Assembly: GCA_017554335.1 (NCBI GenBank)
Contig: JAFZIO010000005.1
Coordinates: 1-64,000, forward strand
Direction of reading: 5' to 3'
DNA: 64,000 bases
Source of the DNA: Bacteroidales bacterium
GTDB taxonomy: Bacteria; Bacteroidota; Bacteroidia; Bacteroidales; UBA932
Under the pieces are notes generated by a model. That model did not search any database. It saw only the letters and a program-made list of their open reading frames with translations, and was not told where the DNA came from. Positions 1-7,585 of the stretch are shown in pieces; positions within the stretch are counted from its first letter, which is position 1; every line of letters starts with the position of its first letter. The position numbers were made by a program, and so were the translations under genes.

Positions 1-516
1 AACACGAACGTGACGAAGCTGACCGTCACCACGGGCGGACAGGACTATGTCATCACGCCCGCCTCGGCCACCAGCACGCTCTACGCCGCCCTGCCCGCCG
101 TCAGCAGCCAGGCCGTGAGCTTCACCGCCACGGACGGCAGCAATCTCTACGCCGCATCAAAAGCCAGCGTTTCCTTCGATGCCGCCAAGTACTACCAGAG
201 CGCGGTGAAGATGGGTAAAGTGATAGAGGTGTTCGAAAACAGCGATCCATATATTGACATTTACGCAGGTTATGACCCTTATTACAAATACCTCCACATA
301 GGCCTCGACCAAGCCTACGCCATCGCCAAGCAACTTAGCACCCAGAACGGCGGCGCCACGGTGGCAGTGGTTTATGATGACGATAGTCGTTATAGTGTGA
401 CATACGCCCTGAGCTCTGACGCTTCGGCAACAGCGCATACTGATCCGTATTTCTATCTCTGTGATATGTATAACTATCGCGTGTTCCTCGCAACGTTGTG
501 GGAACATGCAGATTAA
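1..516 (+). CDS. Fimbrillin-like surface protein, C-terminal part (cut by window edge)
   Basis: The reading frame is open at base 1, so the true start lies outside the window; 171 residues plus a stop are visible. Residues about 1-70 are Thr/Ser/Ala-rich alternating strands that end in a KYYQSAVKM-type motif, the way fimbrillin (Mfa-like) domains of Bacteroidales end. The remaining ~100 residues are Tyr/Asp-rich (for example YAGYDPYYKY) and I do not recognise them. By family it would be an exported, lipid-anchored fimbrial or surface protein, but the export signal is not in view. Two strong hairpins follow it, so transcription probably ends here. The assignment rests on composition and the motif only. 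Confidence 0.5.
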   Translation, partial: NTNVTKLTVTTGGQDYVITPASATSTLYAALPAVSSQAVSFTATDGSNLYAASKASVSFDAAKYYQSAVKMGKVIEVFENSDPYIDIYAGYDPYYKYLHIGLDQAYAIAKQLSTQNGGATVAVVYDDDSRYSVTYALSSDASATAHTDPYFYLCDMYNYRVFLATLWEHAD

Positions 517-561
517 GCTATCCTCGCGCGCTCATGCAGCGTGAAGGGTGAGGAAAACAGC

Positions 562-603
562 GGAGGGCGGCTCCGTCGCCACAGCGCACAGCAGCCGCCC
601 TCC
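562..603 (+). repeat. GC-rich inverted repeat, first of two tandem hairpins
   Basis: An 11-bp perfect inverted repeat (GGAGGGCGGCT at 562-572, AGCCGCCCTCC at 593-603) lies 46 bases after the upstream stop codon. It has no T-run of its own and sits just before a classical terminator, so it may be a transcript-end stabiliser. Confidence 0.6.
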
Positions 604-615
604 ATTCACTATAAT

Positions 616-644
616 AAAAGCGGTCTTCGGGCCGCTTTTGTTTT
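616..644 (+). terminator. Rho-independent terminator with UUCG-type loop
   Basis: A stem of 10 pairs including one G-U (AAAAGCGGTC / GGCCGCTTTT) is capped by a TTCG tetraloop and followed by a T-rich tail. It closes the partial fimbrillin-like gene on the left. Confidence 0.8.
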
Positions 645-666
645 ACGTAAACCTTCCGCAAACACT

Positions 667-1058
667 ATGGACAAAACCGTCTCTCAACTCAAACTTTACC
701 AGTATTTCCTGGGATTCTTCTTGCCGAAGGGCATTCTGGACTTCTTCGAGCCCGTCTGGATGGAAACACAGTCCCTCGACAGCAGGGAAAGCAAGAAGGA
801 TATTATATAGCTGACATCAGAGGGAAAAAGCTTCACGGCTGGTACAATACCGTCAACCGATGCACTATACGTGAGGTCAAGTCGGCAAGGGATGCCATCA
901 GGTCCAGGGAGGACAAGGTACTGAACTACTTCATTGAGCGGTCCACAAATGCTTCTGCCGAGTCGCTCAACTCCAAGATGAAAGGCTTTCGGGCTCGGCT
1001 GAGAGGAGTATCAGATCTGCCGTTCTTCATGTACAGGCTGTGCATGATCTTTGGGTAG
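667..1058 (+). pseudogene. ISL3-family (ISAon1-type) transposase remnant, internal deletion
   Basis: Two pieces of one transposase system remain. Positions 667-810 encode the N-terminal ORF-A type start (LYQYFLGFFLPKGILDFFE). From about 795, in another frame, the C-terminal end of the catalytic ORF-B is readable to the stop at 1058: DIRGKKLHGW, then NTVNRCTIREV, NYFIERSTNASAES and MKGFRARLRGV. The STNAxAES...K.KGFR..LRGV pattern is the hallmark end of ISL3-type transposases. The ORF-A remainder and most of ORF-B, including the catalytic core, are missing, so it cannot transpose by itself. A weak terminal match (AACCTTCCG at 650-658 and CGGAAGATT at 1066-1074, i.e. AAYCTTCCG) may mark the ends. 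Confidence 0.75.
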
Positions 1059-1093
1059 TGGGACACGGAAGATTGCAGGTGAGCCGAAAAAAA

Positions 1094-2902
1094 TTACTCC
1101 ACCGATATCTCCAGGGTGACGGTTTGGGAGTCGCCGGAGGTGAGGGTGAGGACGGCCTCGACGGTGTGGAGGCCGGCCTTGAGGCGGACGGAGGCGTCGG
1201 AGACGGGCTCGTCGTCGAAGTACCAGGCCACGGAAGATACGAGGCTGGCGCTTGTTTCAATCAGTTTGAACTCAAACAGGTCGCCGGCGGAGTAAACGCC
1301 GTTGCCGGGATTCTCTATCACATTGTATTCCAGCTCGTCCGAGGGTACATATACGTTGAAGCTGACCTGGTTGTCGGCATACGCTATGTTGGACAGCGTA
1401 ATATCGGAAACCACGCCGTTCCAGCTCTTGGCGGCATAAGTCGTAATGTTAGACCTGCCGGGGAACGGGATATAGGGAGCATTGGTACTGTCGAAATAGT
1501 ATCCGTACCCGGTATAATACTTATATCCGAACAGCAGGTTTGACTGGTCGGCGGAGGGAACGATATAGTAACAGGGATGAGAGCCGTTTTCGTTTATACA
1601 GTTGACCACGTTCCAGTTATCCCATAAATACTTCGCCGTATAGCTGGACACCATACCATACAGATTGGTTATGTTTATGGTTCGGGAAGACTTATCTATG
1701 TGTGTGACTATCAGTCCCGGCGGCACATATGCATCCCAGCCGCTTTGAGCACGGCATTCATAAACAAAGTACTCTCCTTCCTGGTCGGTGGGCGTTCTGT
1801 AAGCGATGTTGTCATTAATCGATGTCAAAACCACCTGGCCGGAATGGGTAAACTCCTTATAGTCACTATCTTCGAACCAACCGAGCATGATGCGCTCCTC
1901 AAAAGAAAGATAAGGGGGCGTCTTGCTGTCGTTGTTATATGAACCATGGCTCATCAGGGAATAGTCAAACGGACCAGCCGCCTGATCGTTGGTCTCGTAA
2001 TCGGTGTCGTAGAAATCGGGCAGGCCGATTGCGTGGCCGAACTCATGACATGCTGCGCCTATTCCGACCAGATAACCAGCAGTAGAACCATCACCGCTCA
2101 GCTCGTTGGAGCAAGCATATCTGCCCACCTTCTTTCCGTCGCAGATCAGCGACCGTCCTGCAGAATACAGGTCCCATTGATGAGGCCAGATTGTATCTTC
2201 GCTTGCGCCCTCGGCCTCGCCGTATCCGGCATAATACATATATACCAGATCGACTTCCCCGTCATTGTCGTTGTCGTATAAAGAGTAATCAATCTGGTCG
2301 TTCAGCGCCGAGCAGCCGGACGCCACTGCTTCACTCGCCTTTTTATCGTTGCCGTTTACGTCATTCTCTCCGTAATAGGCCATATTCTGCTTCAGCGTAA
2401 CAGGCCCGTAGACATCAAAAACCGGCTCAAAAAGGCCATGGGAATTGTCGTAATAATAGTCCCTGGCAGACCCGGTAGCGCCCCTGTAATTGTATCCGGC
2501 TTTGTTCATCATGTCACTGAAAGCCTGTTTGGGATCAGTGCTGGAAAACTTTACGTCGGCAAACTCTACAAGGATTACCAGGAAGCGTTTCTGCCCCCTG
2601 GCTATATTCGGAGATACCTTTTTGTAACTGAGATTGCGTGCGCTGCGCCTGGCCACACCATCCTGCTGACTCACACGTAACATAGCCTTATCCTCAACCG
2701 GACGCCAAAAACCGTCGTCGTCTTTCTCCACCACCTGACCCTCGGTATTGGTCCTCCAATGGCAGAATTCATCGCCATGCAAACGTAACCAGACGACGGA
2801 CCCGTCGGGCTGGACGGCCTTGAAGAGACCGGGCTTCGCAGGCCTGGAGATCGCCGGAAGGCAAAGCAGTAAGGCAAGAATCAATGCAAATATCTTCTTC
2901 AT
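1094..2902 (-). CDS. Secreted M6-family zinc metalloprotease
   Basis: 602 residues. An N-terminal signal peptide (residues 1 to ~19, ending PAISR) is followed by a propeptide-like stretch, then the peptidase domain from about residue 100. The metal site HEFGHAIGLPDFYD (H286, E287, H290, D296) and the later LMSHGSYN turn are the M6 (immune inhibitor A-like) signature. A DNDNDGEVDLVYMYYAG segment at ~210-226 resembles the family's calcium-binding stretch. The last ~80 residues look like an Ig/PKD-type beta domain. It is predicted to cut proteins outside the cell or at the surface. It lies 6 bases downstream of the fimbrillin-like lipoprotein gene and is probably co-transcribed with it. The family call is firm; the substrate is unknown. 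Confidence 0.9.
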   Translation of the reverse strand: MKKIFALILALLLCLPAISRPAKPGLFKAVQPDGSVVWLRLHGDEFCHWRTNTEGQVVEKDDDGFWRPVEDKAMLRVSQQDGVARRSARNLSYKKVSPNIARGQKRFLVILVEFADVKFSSTDPKQAFSDMMNKAGYNYRGATGSARDYYYDNSHGLFEPVFDVYGPVTLKQNMAYYGENDVNGNDKKASEAVASGCSALNDQIDYSLYDNDNDGEVDLVYMYYAGYGEAEGASEDTIWPHQWDLYSAGRSLICDGKKVGRYACSNELSGDGSTAGYLVGIGAACHEFGHAIGLPDFYDTDYETNDQAAGPFDYSLMSHGSYNNDSKTPPYLSFEERIMLGWFEDSDYKEFTHSGQVVLTSINDNIAYRTPTDQEGEYFVYECRAQSGWDAYVPPGLIVTHIDKSSRTINITNLYGMVSSYTAKYLWDNWNVVNCINENGSHPCYYIVPSADQSNLLFGYKYYTGYGYYFDSTNAPYIPFPGRSNITTYAAKSWNGVVSDITLSNIAYADNQVSFNVYVPSDELEYNVIENPGNGVYSAGDLFEFKLIETSASLVSSVAWYFDDEPVSDASVRLKAGLHTVEAVLTLTSGDSQTVTLEISVE

Positions 2903-2908
2903 GGCGCC

Positions 2909-4609
2909 TTACTTTTTAATGATGAAACCGTTGCCGCTGCCGTCACCCAGCCACACTACGGGGCCATCTTCCCTGACCACTTTTACATTGAATTTTTCCC
3001 CTGCTACTATCCTGGTTTTGCCCTTGCGCCAGTTCACGGTAACAGTGAGCTTGTCCCCTTTCACATAATCCTTACTGTATCCGCTTATCACCAGTTCTTC
3101 CAGGGCCGCAGGGTTTATAATAGCAAATGTCTGCTCTCCGGAAGCCGAATATTTCCTGACAATCTGATCCGTTCCGGCAACGTAAGTTCTTGTGTCTGCT
3201 CCATGGTAAAAACCAAACAGGGAATTCCCCGTCAAAGGGTCTTCCTCAATCGGCTTAACCTCGGGCCTGCTCTTGCGGTAGATGACAATGTCTTTCTGGC
3301 CACTGGAATAACAGGCAAACAGCGGAGAATCACCATTTGCGTTGAATCTCAGTATCTTCCTGTCACCCGCACCCGCCGTAACGGTAGCCACGCCGGAAGA
3401 AGCGATGGAAACAGTCCAGGTGGAGGTGTTGTTTATCGAACTGATAGTCAACAACTTGTTTTTGTTTCCTATGGCGTTGGCCAGATATCCTGTACCGGCC
3501 TTGAAGTTCCATGTTCCGAAAGTGACGCCGGCAACAAGGTTTATTACCTGAACGTCATCTGGCACGTAAGAGACCTTATGGTTATCTACTTTTATTGCCG
3601 CAGCAGGCCTGTTGTTGGTGCCCTGACTGGTGCTTATGGCATAATTCTCGTCGGAATTCAGAATAAGGATCTCATCCCCGTCCTGCAGATCCGAGCCACT
3701 GGTCACAAGAACGAAATCATCGGAGCCCACGGCGGCCATTTCCACCCCGCTCATATCCACGGAGAAAACGGCAATGCGGCCTGCGTTGAACTTCCGCCCC
3801 TGGGGGAACTCCACCTCCTTTATGAAGGCACCCTTGTCGGTGTATACGGTGAACACCCCTATCTGGCCCGACATATCCACGGGAGCGCAGGCGAACCAGA
3901 TATCGGAAGCGTCCGAAGTAATGAGGGTGAGGGTCGACGAAGCGCCGTTGTCGGCAAGGGCGTGCTCTCCGCTGCAGTCCCAGTACCAGTTGCCCACGAA
4001 AGGAACCGTCGCCGTAATCTCCACCCGCGACACTTTTGCATCCCCGAGCGCAAGGTTCTTGAACGACATGCGGCCGTACGCGGTCAGGTGGCTGAAGTGG
4101 ATGTCCACGCTGGACGGAAGACGGTCGGATGGTTGGCTGGCGGCGGCCAGGAGCATGGCGGACTCGTCAACCGATCCGGCGAGAGGGGTCTGGACGGACG
4201 GGATGGTTACGTTCCAGGCGCGACGGCTGGGGCTGAGGGCCCTGGCCGCGGAAGAAGGGCTGACGGCGTAGAATGTATAAGGAGCCGGTTCGTCGCCGGC
4301 GTCTATCTCCGCACTGAAGCTTGCCTTGCGGTGATCTTCGGACGGAACCACGACGGCTTCCGCCGCCTCGGTATAGTTGAGGGCAAGCTTTACGGCAGCG
4401 TCGTTTTCTGTCCAGAGTGTGGGGTAAACACCGTCCTGCCCCTGTCCGAAGGCCGTTTTGGTGTCCATTTCGCAGACATTGAAAAGTACGGTGCGAACCT
4501 TGGACGGCGTTATGGTGACTTCTGTTTGCTCGTTGACGCAGGAAGAGAACATGGTGCAAACCACAGACACGAGCACTGCAAATCCAAGTATTAATCTGCT
4601 CTTATCCAT
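2909..4609 (-). CDS. Fimbrillin-like lipoprotein with extra beta domain
   Basis: 566 residues with a lipoprotein signal ending TMFSSC (Cys24). Residues ~30-290 have the fimbrillin/Mfa-like layout (TKTAFG..., LWTENDAAVKL, a SHLTAYGRMSFK strand, FNAGRIAVFSVDMSG at the end). Residues ~300-455 form a different module (LQDGDEILI, NNRPAAAI, GTWNFKAGTGYL, FACYSSGQKDIVIYRK). I recognise this from Bacteroidetes secreted nucleases and lamin-tail-type proteins. The C-terminal ~110 residues are unassigned. It is probably anchored in the outer membrane and surface-exposed. Its ATG overlaps the stop of the 54-residue ORF upstream (ATGGATAAG contains the TAA), which suggests coupled translation, and the M6 protease follows 6 bases later. 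Calling it a fimbrial subunit would go beyond the evidence. Confidence 0.75.
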   Translation of the reverse strand: MDKSRLILGFAVLVSVVCTMFSSCVNEQTEVTITPSKVRTVLFNVCEMDTKTAFGQGQDGVYPTLWTENDAAVKLALNYTEAAEAVVVPSEDHRKASFSAEIDAGDEPAPYTFYAVSPSSAARALSPSRRAWNVTIPSVQTPLAGSVDESAMLLAAASQPSDRLPSSVDIHFSHLTAYGRMSFKNLALGDAKVSRVEITATVPFVGNWYWDCSGEHALADNGASSTLTLITSDASDIWFACAPVDMSGQIGVFTVYTDKGAFIKEVEFPQGRKFNAGRIAVFSVDMSGVEMAAVGSDDFVLVTSGSDLQDGDEILILNSDENYAISTSQGTNNRPAAAIKVDNHKVSYVPDDVQVINLVAGVTFGTWNFKAGTGYLANAIGNKNKLLTISSINNTSTWTVSIASSGVATVTAGAGDRKILRFNANGDSPLFACYSSGQKDIVIYRKSRPEVKPIEEDPLTGNSLFGFYHGADTRTYVAGTDQIVRKYSASGEQTFAIINPAALEELVISGYSKDYVKGDKLTVTVNWRKGKTRIVAGEKFNVKVVREDGPVVWLGDGSGNGFIIKK

Positions 4610-4766
4610 AGTTCTCTGCCGAAACCAAATCAGACCAGGGATCCTCCTCTACGTTGTCTATCTCACCGGAGCCCGCAAGAATACTGTATCGGAGACTGTC
4701 GCAGCAGTCACAGATATCCGGGGAGGCGTATCGAAGCTTCTTGAACTGTTTGTCTATTAAACCCAT
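4602..4766 (-). CDS. Small protein (54 residues) leading the surface operon
   Basis: 54 codons from ATG at 4766; the stop overlaps the start of the downstream lipoprotein gene by 8 bases. It has a CDCCDS cysteine cluster, then ILAGSGEI and an acidic VEEDPWSDL tail. Short Bacteroidales proteins with this layout (Cys, then a Gly-rich turn, then an acid/Trp tail) often precede surface lipoprotein genes, and I rely on that for the call. No signal peptide is visible. An in-frame start at 4793 exists but lies inside the terminator hairpin, so 4766 is preferred. The function is unknown; a leader peptide for coupled translation is one possibility. Confidence 0.5.
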   Translation of the reverse strand: MGLIDKQFKKLRYASPDICDCCDSLRYSILAGSGEIDNVEEDPWSDLVSAENYG

Positions 4767-4773
4767 GGTTAAC

Positions 4774-4807
4774 AAAAAAAGTGACTGCGTCAACGGCAGT
4801 CACTTTT
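4774..4807 (-). terminator. Terminator of tRNA-Gly
   Basis: A 12-bp perfect stem (4777-4788 / 4796-4807, GCAGTCACTTTT arm) has a 7-base loop, and on the minus strand it is followed by seven T. It begins 7 bases after the tRNA 3' end, and the small-ORF start is only 7 bases beyond it. Confidence 0.85.
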
Positions 4808-4813
4808 CAAATT

Positions 4814-4889
4814 TGGAGCGGAAAACGGGATTCGGACCCGCGACCTCAACCTTGGCAAGGTTGCGCTCTACCAACTGAGCTATTTCCGC
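4814..4889 (-). tRNA. tRNA-Gly (anticodon GCC)
   Basis: 76 bases reading GCGGAAATAGCTCAG at the 5' end. The acceptor stem GCGGAAA pairs with TTTCCGC, and the D-loop has the normal AGCTCAGTTGGTAGAGC form. The anticodon arm is CAACC-TTGCCAA-GGTTG (anticodon GCC), and the T arm contains GGTTCGAATCC. The discriminator base is T, and CCA is encoded at the 3' end. Glycyl-tRNA synthetase is encoded about 5.4 kb away at 10.3 kb. Confidence 0.97.
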
Positions 4890-4900
4890 AATTGGGACTG

Positions 4901-4931
4901 CAAATATAAGGACAAAATTTGAATCCGCAAA
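4901..4931 (-). promoter_or_regulatory. Bacteroidetes-type promoter of tRNA-Gly
   Basis: On the minus strand TTTG (4931-4928) is separated by exactly 19 bases from TATATTTG (4908-4901), matching the TTTG / TAnnTTTG consensus. The tRNA 5' end lies 11 bases further on. Confidence 0.75.
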
Positions 4932-4936
4932 TTTTT

Positions 4937-6319
4937 TCAGGATTTTTTGTGCGTCATTATATCCAGGACCATCTTGTCGGTCTCCTTCATACCCAGGGAG
5001 CCCAGACGGGTCATGTTGTGTATACAACGGTCCACATCGTCTTCTATCAGGCCTTCGTAAGAAGAAACCGAGTGGTTCTGGACAGCCAGCATCGCGCTGA
5101 GCACGGCGGTGGAAACGCCGCTGGACACCTTGAGCGCGCAGCTGGGCTTGGCGCCGTCGCAGACCATTCCTGCCAGGTTGGCAATCATGTTCTTCACGCT
5201 TGCCGCCACCTGCTCGTAACCTCCGCCCATCAGGTAAGTGAGGCCGCAGCTGCTGCCGGTAGACGCCACCACGCAGCCGCAGAGGGCGCTCAGACGGCCC
5301 AGGCTCTGCTTGATGTATATGGCCGTCAAGTGGCTTAGTACCAGCGCCCTGGTGAGCTCCTCTTCGGTATTGTGATTCTCCCGCGCGAACACCACCACGG
5401 GCAGCGTGGCAGCTATGCCCTGGTTGCCGCTGCCGGAGTTGCTCATGACGGGAATCATGGCCCCGGCCATACGGGCGTCGCAGGCGTTGGAGGTGGCGCT
5501 CAGGATGTGGCTGAAGATGGTGTCGCCGAAGATGCCCTTGCCCATGGGACGGGTGAGCGTCTTGCCCAACTCGTGCCCGTAATTGCCCTCCAGAGCCGCT
5601 TCGGAGGCCGCTTCGTTGAGGCGGCGGGACTCGTTGATGAATTCTATGTCGGCCAGGGGGACGGTGGTGGCGAAATCGAACACCTGCCGCAGGGTAAGTT
5701 CCTCAGTGGTATCTTCTTCCGCTGCTCCGCCAAGGGAATCCCGACGGTCGAACGTAGGCACGCAGGGGCCCTCCTGAAACACCAGGCCCGTATGCTCCCG
5801 GGCGATGATGGCGCGCGACTCAGCCAGGCAGCAGGCCGTTCCGTCCAGAGGCCTTTGGCTCCCGAAAAGGGAAGGGGCCCGCTTCTGCGGGAAGGCGCCG
5901 CTGGATGGAATGGCCTGGGCCGGAAGCGAGTCGCCGCTGCACCGGACATCGATATAAAGCATTTCGTCGCTGTCGGTGGTAAGGCCGATGGAGATGCGCT
6001 CTTCGGATATGTACTTCTTGGCGGCCGCAAGCGCCTCAGGGTTGCAGTCCTTGAAGACCTCCAGCTGATAGCTGCTTTTGCCGATCAGGGCACCAAGGGC
6101 CACGGCGATGGGCAGCCCGGACATGCCGGTGCCCGGAATTCCCACGCCCATGGCGTTCTTGAGCACGTTTGCGCTTAGTTTAACGTCTATTTTTTCGGGA
6201 AGGCAGCCCAGCGCCTCGCAGGCGTAAGCTACGCAGAGTGCAACTGCTGCGGGCTCCGTACAACCCACTGCCGGAACCACTTCCTTCTTGATAAGTTCAA
6301 TAATGTGCGCGTTGTCCAT
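4937..6319 (-). CDS. L-cysteine desulfidase / serine-dehydratase-alpha-like family protein (UPF0597)
   Basis: 460 residues. The N-terminal signature GCTEPAAVAL (from about residue 19) and the C-terminal cluster-binding block MVCDGAKPSCALK (Cys387, Cys394), with GCVVASTGSSCG before it, identify the CyuA/YhaM (UPF0597) family. In the members that have been studied, these iron-sulphur enzymes split L-cysteine to pyruvate, sulphide and ammonia in the cytoplasm. A Pro/Arg/Ser-rich segment around residues 130-175 seems to be extra compared with the family pattern I know. The gene stands alone and divergent from the sphingolipid-type operon; the tRNA promoter starts 5 bases after its stop. Use of serine instead of cysteine cannot be excluded. 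Confidence 0.85.
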   Translation of the reverse strand: MDNAHIIELIKKEVVPAVGCTEPAAVALCVAYACEALGCLPEKIDVKLSANVLKNAMGVGIPGTGMSGLPIAVALGALIGKSSYQLEVFKDCNPEALAAAKKYISEERISIGLTTDSDEMLYIDVRCSGDSLPAQAIPSSGAFPQKRAPSLFGSQRPLDGTACCLAESRAIIAREHTGLVFQEGPCVPTFDRRDSLGGAAEEDTTEELTLRQVFDFATTVPLADIEFINESRRLNEAASEAALEGNYGHELGKTLTRPMGKGIFGDTIFSHILSATSNACDARMAGAMIPVMSNSGSGNQGIAATLPVVVFARENHNTEEELTRALVLSHLTAIYIKQSLGRLSALCGCVVASTGSSCGLTYLMGGGYEQVAASVKNMIANLAGMVCDGAKPSCALKVSSGVSTAVLSAMLAVQNHSVSSYEGLIEDDVDRCIHNMTRLGSLGMKETDKMVLDIMTHKKS

Positions 6320-6353
6320 AACCCCAAAGATAGTGAACTTAAAGAAAAATATC

Positions 6354-6361
6354 TATATTTG
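6354..6361 (+). promoter_or_regulatory. -7 element (TATATTTG) before serine palmitoyltransferase
   Basis: Matches TAnnTTTG, with a 33-base gap to the ATG at 6395. No clear -33 TTTG or TTGG is visible at the right distance, so this is a half-site call. Confidence 0.45.
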
Positions 6362-6394
6362 TGGGTTAAAAGTATATATACCTTTTTTAGAAAG

Positions 6395-7585
6395 ATGGAA
6401 AATCTGTTGACTAAAACCTGCGCCAAGTACACTCTTGCAGAGGAAGTTAAAGCCAAGGGGATCTATCCCTACTACCGCCCTATATCCTCAGGTCAGGATC
6501 CATTAGTAACCATGGCCGACGGCAGCAAAGTGCTGATGTTCGGCTCCAATTCATATCTGGGCCTCTCGGATGACCCGAGGCTCAAGGAAGCAGCCATCGA
6601 GGCCGTCAAGAAATACGGCACCAGCTGCTCCGGAAGCCGTTTCCTCAACGGCACACTCGACATTCACGAAGAGCTCGAAGCCAAGCTTGCCAAGTTCGTC
6701 GGCAAGGAAGAGGCCGTGACCTACAGCACCGGTTTCCAGGTGAACCTGGGAGTCGTGGGCTGCCTGGCATTCCGCGGAGGATTCGTCTTCCTCGACGCCC
6801 TGGACCACGCCTGCATCATAGACGGCAGCCGCCTGGGCTTCAGCGAGGTGCGCAAGTTCCGCCACAACGATATGTCCGACCTGGAGAAGAAGCTCTGGCT
6901 CACTCCCCGCGGTGCCAACAAGCTCATCGTGGTGGACGGCGTTTATTCCATGGAGGGCGACCTGGCCCCCGTGCCCCAGCTCGTGGAGCTCTGCAAAAAG
7001 TATAACGCATCCCTCATGATAGACGACGCCCACGGCCTCGGCGTAGTAGGCGAGAACGGTTCCGGTACCGCCAGCCACTTCGGCCTTACCGACGACGTGG
7101 ACCTCATCATGGGCACCTTCTCCAAGAGCTTCGGTTCGCTGGGCGGATTCATCGCCGGCAACAAGACCGTCATCAACTACCTCAAGCATAACTCCCGCAC
7201 CCTGATTTTCAGCGCCTCCATGACTCCGGCCGCAACGGCAGCCGCAAGCAAGGCCCTGGACATCATGATCGAGGAGCCGGAGCGCCGCGAGCACCTCTGG
7301 GAGGTCACCCGCCACGCACAGGAGGCCTTCAAGGCCAACGGATTCGACACGGGCCACACCCAGTCCCCTATCATCCCGCTCTTCGTACGCGACACCTTCA
7401 AGGCCATGACCATAGTCAAGCTGGCCTACGAGCAGGGCGTCTTCATCACCCCCGTCATCGCCCCCGCAGTGCCGGAGAAGGACGTTCTCATCCGTTTCGC
7501 CCTTATGGCCACCCACAGCATCGAGCAGGTAGACGAGGCTGTGGAGAAACTCACCAAGATATTTAAATCACTCGACATCATATGA
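6395..7585 (+). CDS. spt: Serine palmitoyltransferase (alpha-oxoamine synthase)
   Basis: 396 residues from ATG at 6395, chosen because homology starts just after it; an upstream in-frame start would fall across the promoter. It is a PLP fold-type I alpha-oxoamine synthase: DHAC (His138 stacks on PLP), DDAHGLGVVG (Asp211, His213) and the Schiff-base lysine in GTFSKSFGSLGG (Lys244). Its length and its companion reductase favour serine palmitoyltransferase, which condenses serine with an acyl-CoA to 3-ketosphinganine, the first step of Bacteroidales sphingolipid synthesis. Glycine C-acetyltransferase and 8-amino-7-oxononanoate synthase belong to the same family and are the alternatives. The stop overlaps the next gene by 4 bases (ATGA), so the two are co-translated. 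Confidence 0.85.
   Translation: MENLLTKTCAKYTLAEEVKAKGIYPYYRPISSGQDPLVTMADGSKVLMFGSNSYLGLSDDPRLKEAAIEAVKKYGTSCSGSRFLNGTLDIHEELEAKLAKFVGKEEAVTYSTGFQVNLGVVGCLAFRGGFVFLDALDHACIIDGSRLGFSEVRKFRHNDMSDLEKKLWLTPRGANKLIVVDGVYSMEGDLAPVPQLVELCKKYNASLMIDDAHGLGVVGENGSGTASHFGLTDDVDLIMGTFSKSFGSLGGFIAGNKTVINYLKHNSRTLIFSASMTPAATAAASKALDIMIEEPERREHLWEVTRHAQEAFKANGFDTGHTQSPIIPLFVRDTFKAMTIVKLAYEQGVFITPVIAPAVPEKDVLIRFALMATHSIEQVDEAVEKLTKIFKSLDII

Noticed and set aside
541-814. Two short overlapping plus-strand frames before the transposase remnant
   Set aside because: They cover two hairpins and only the 3' part matches anything (the transposase start), so only that part is reported.
1040-1543. Plus-strand frame opposite the M6 protease
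   Set aside because: Antisense shadow of the protease C-terminus; no motif.
1-4889. Island integrated into tRNA-Gly with direct repeats
   Set aside because: No second copy of the tRNA 3' end was found to the left, and no integrase gene is in view.
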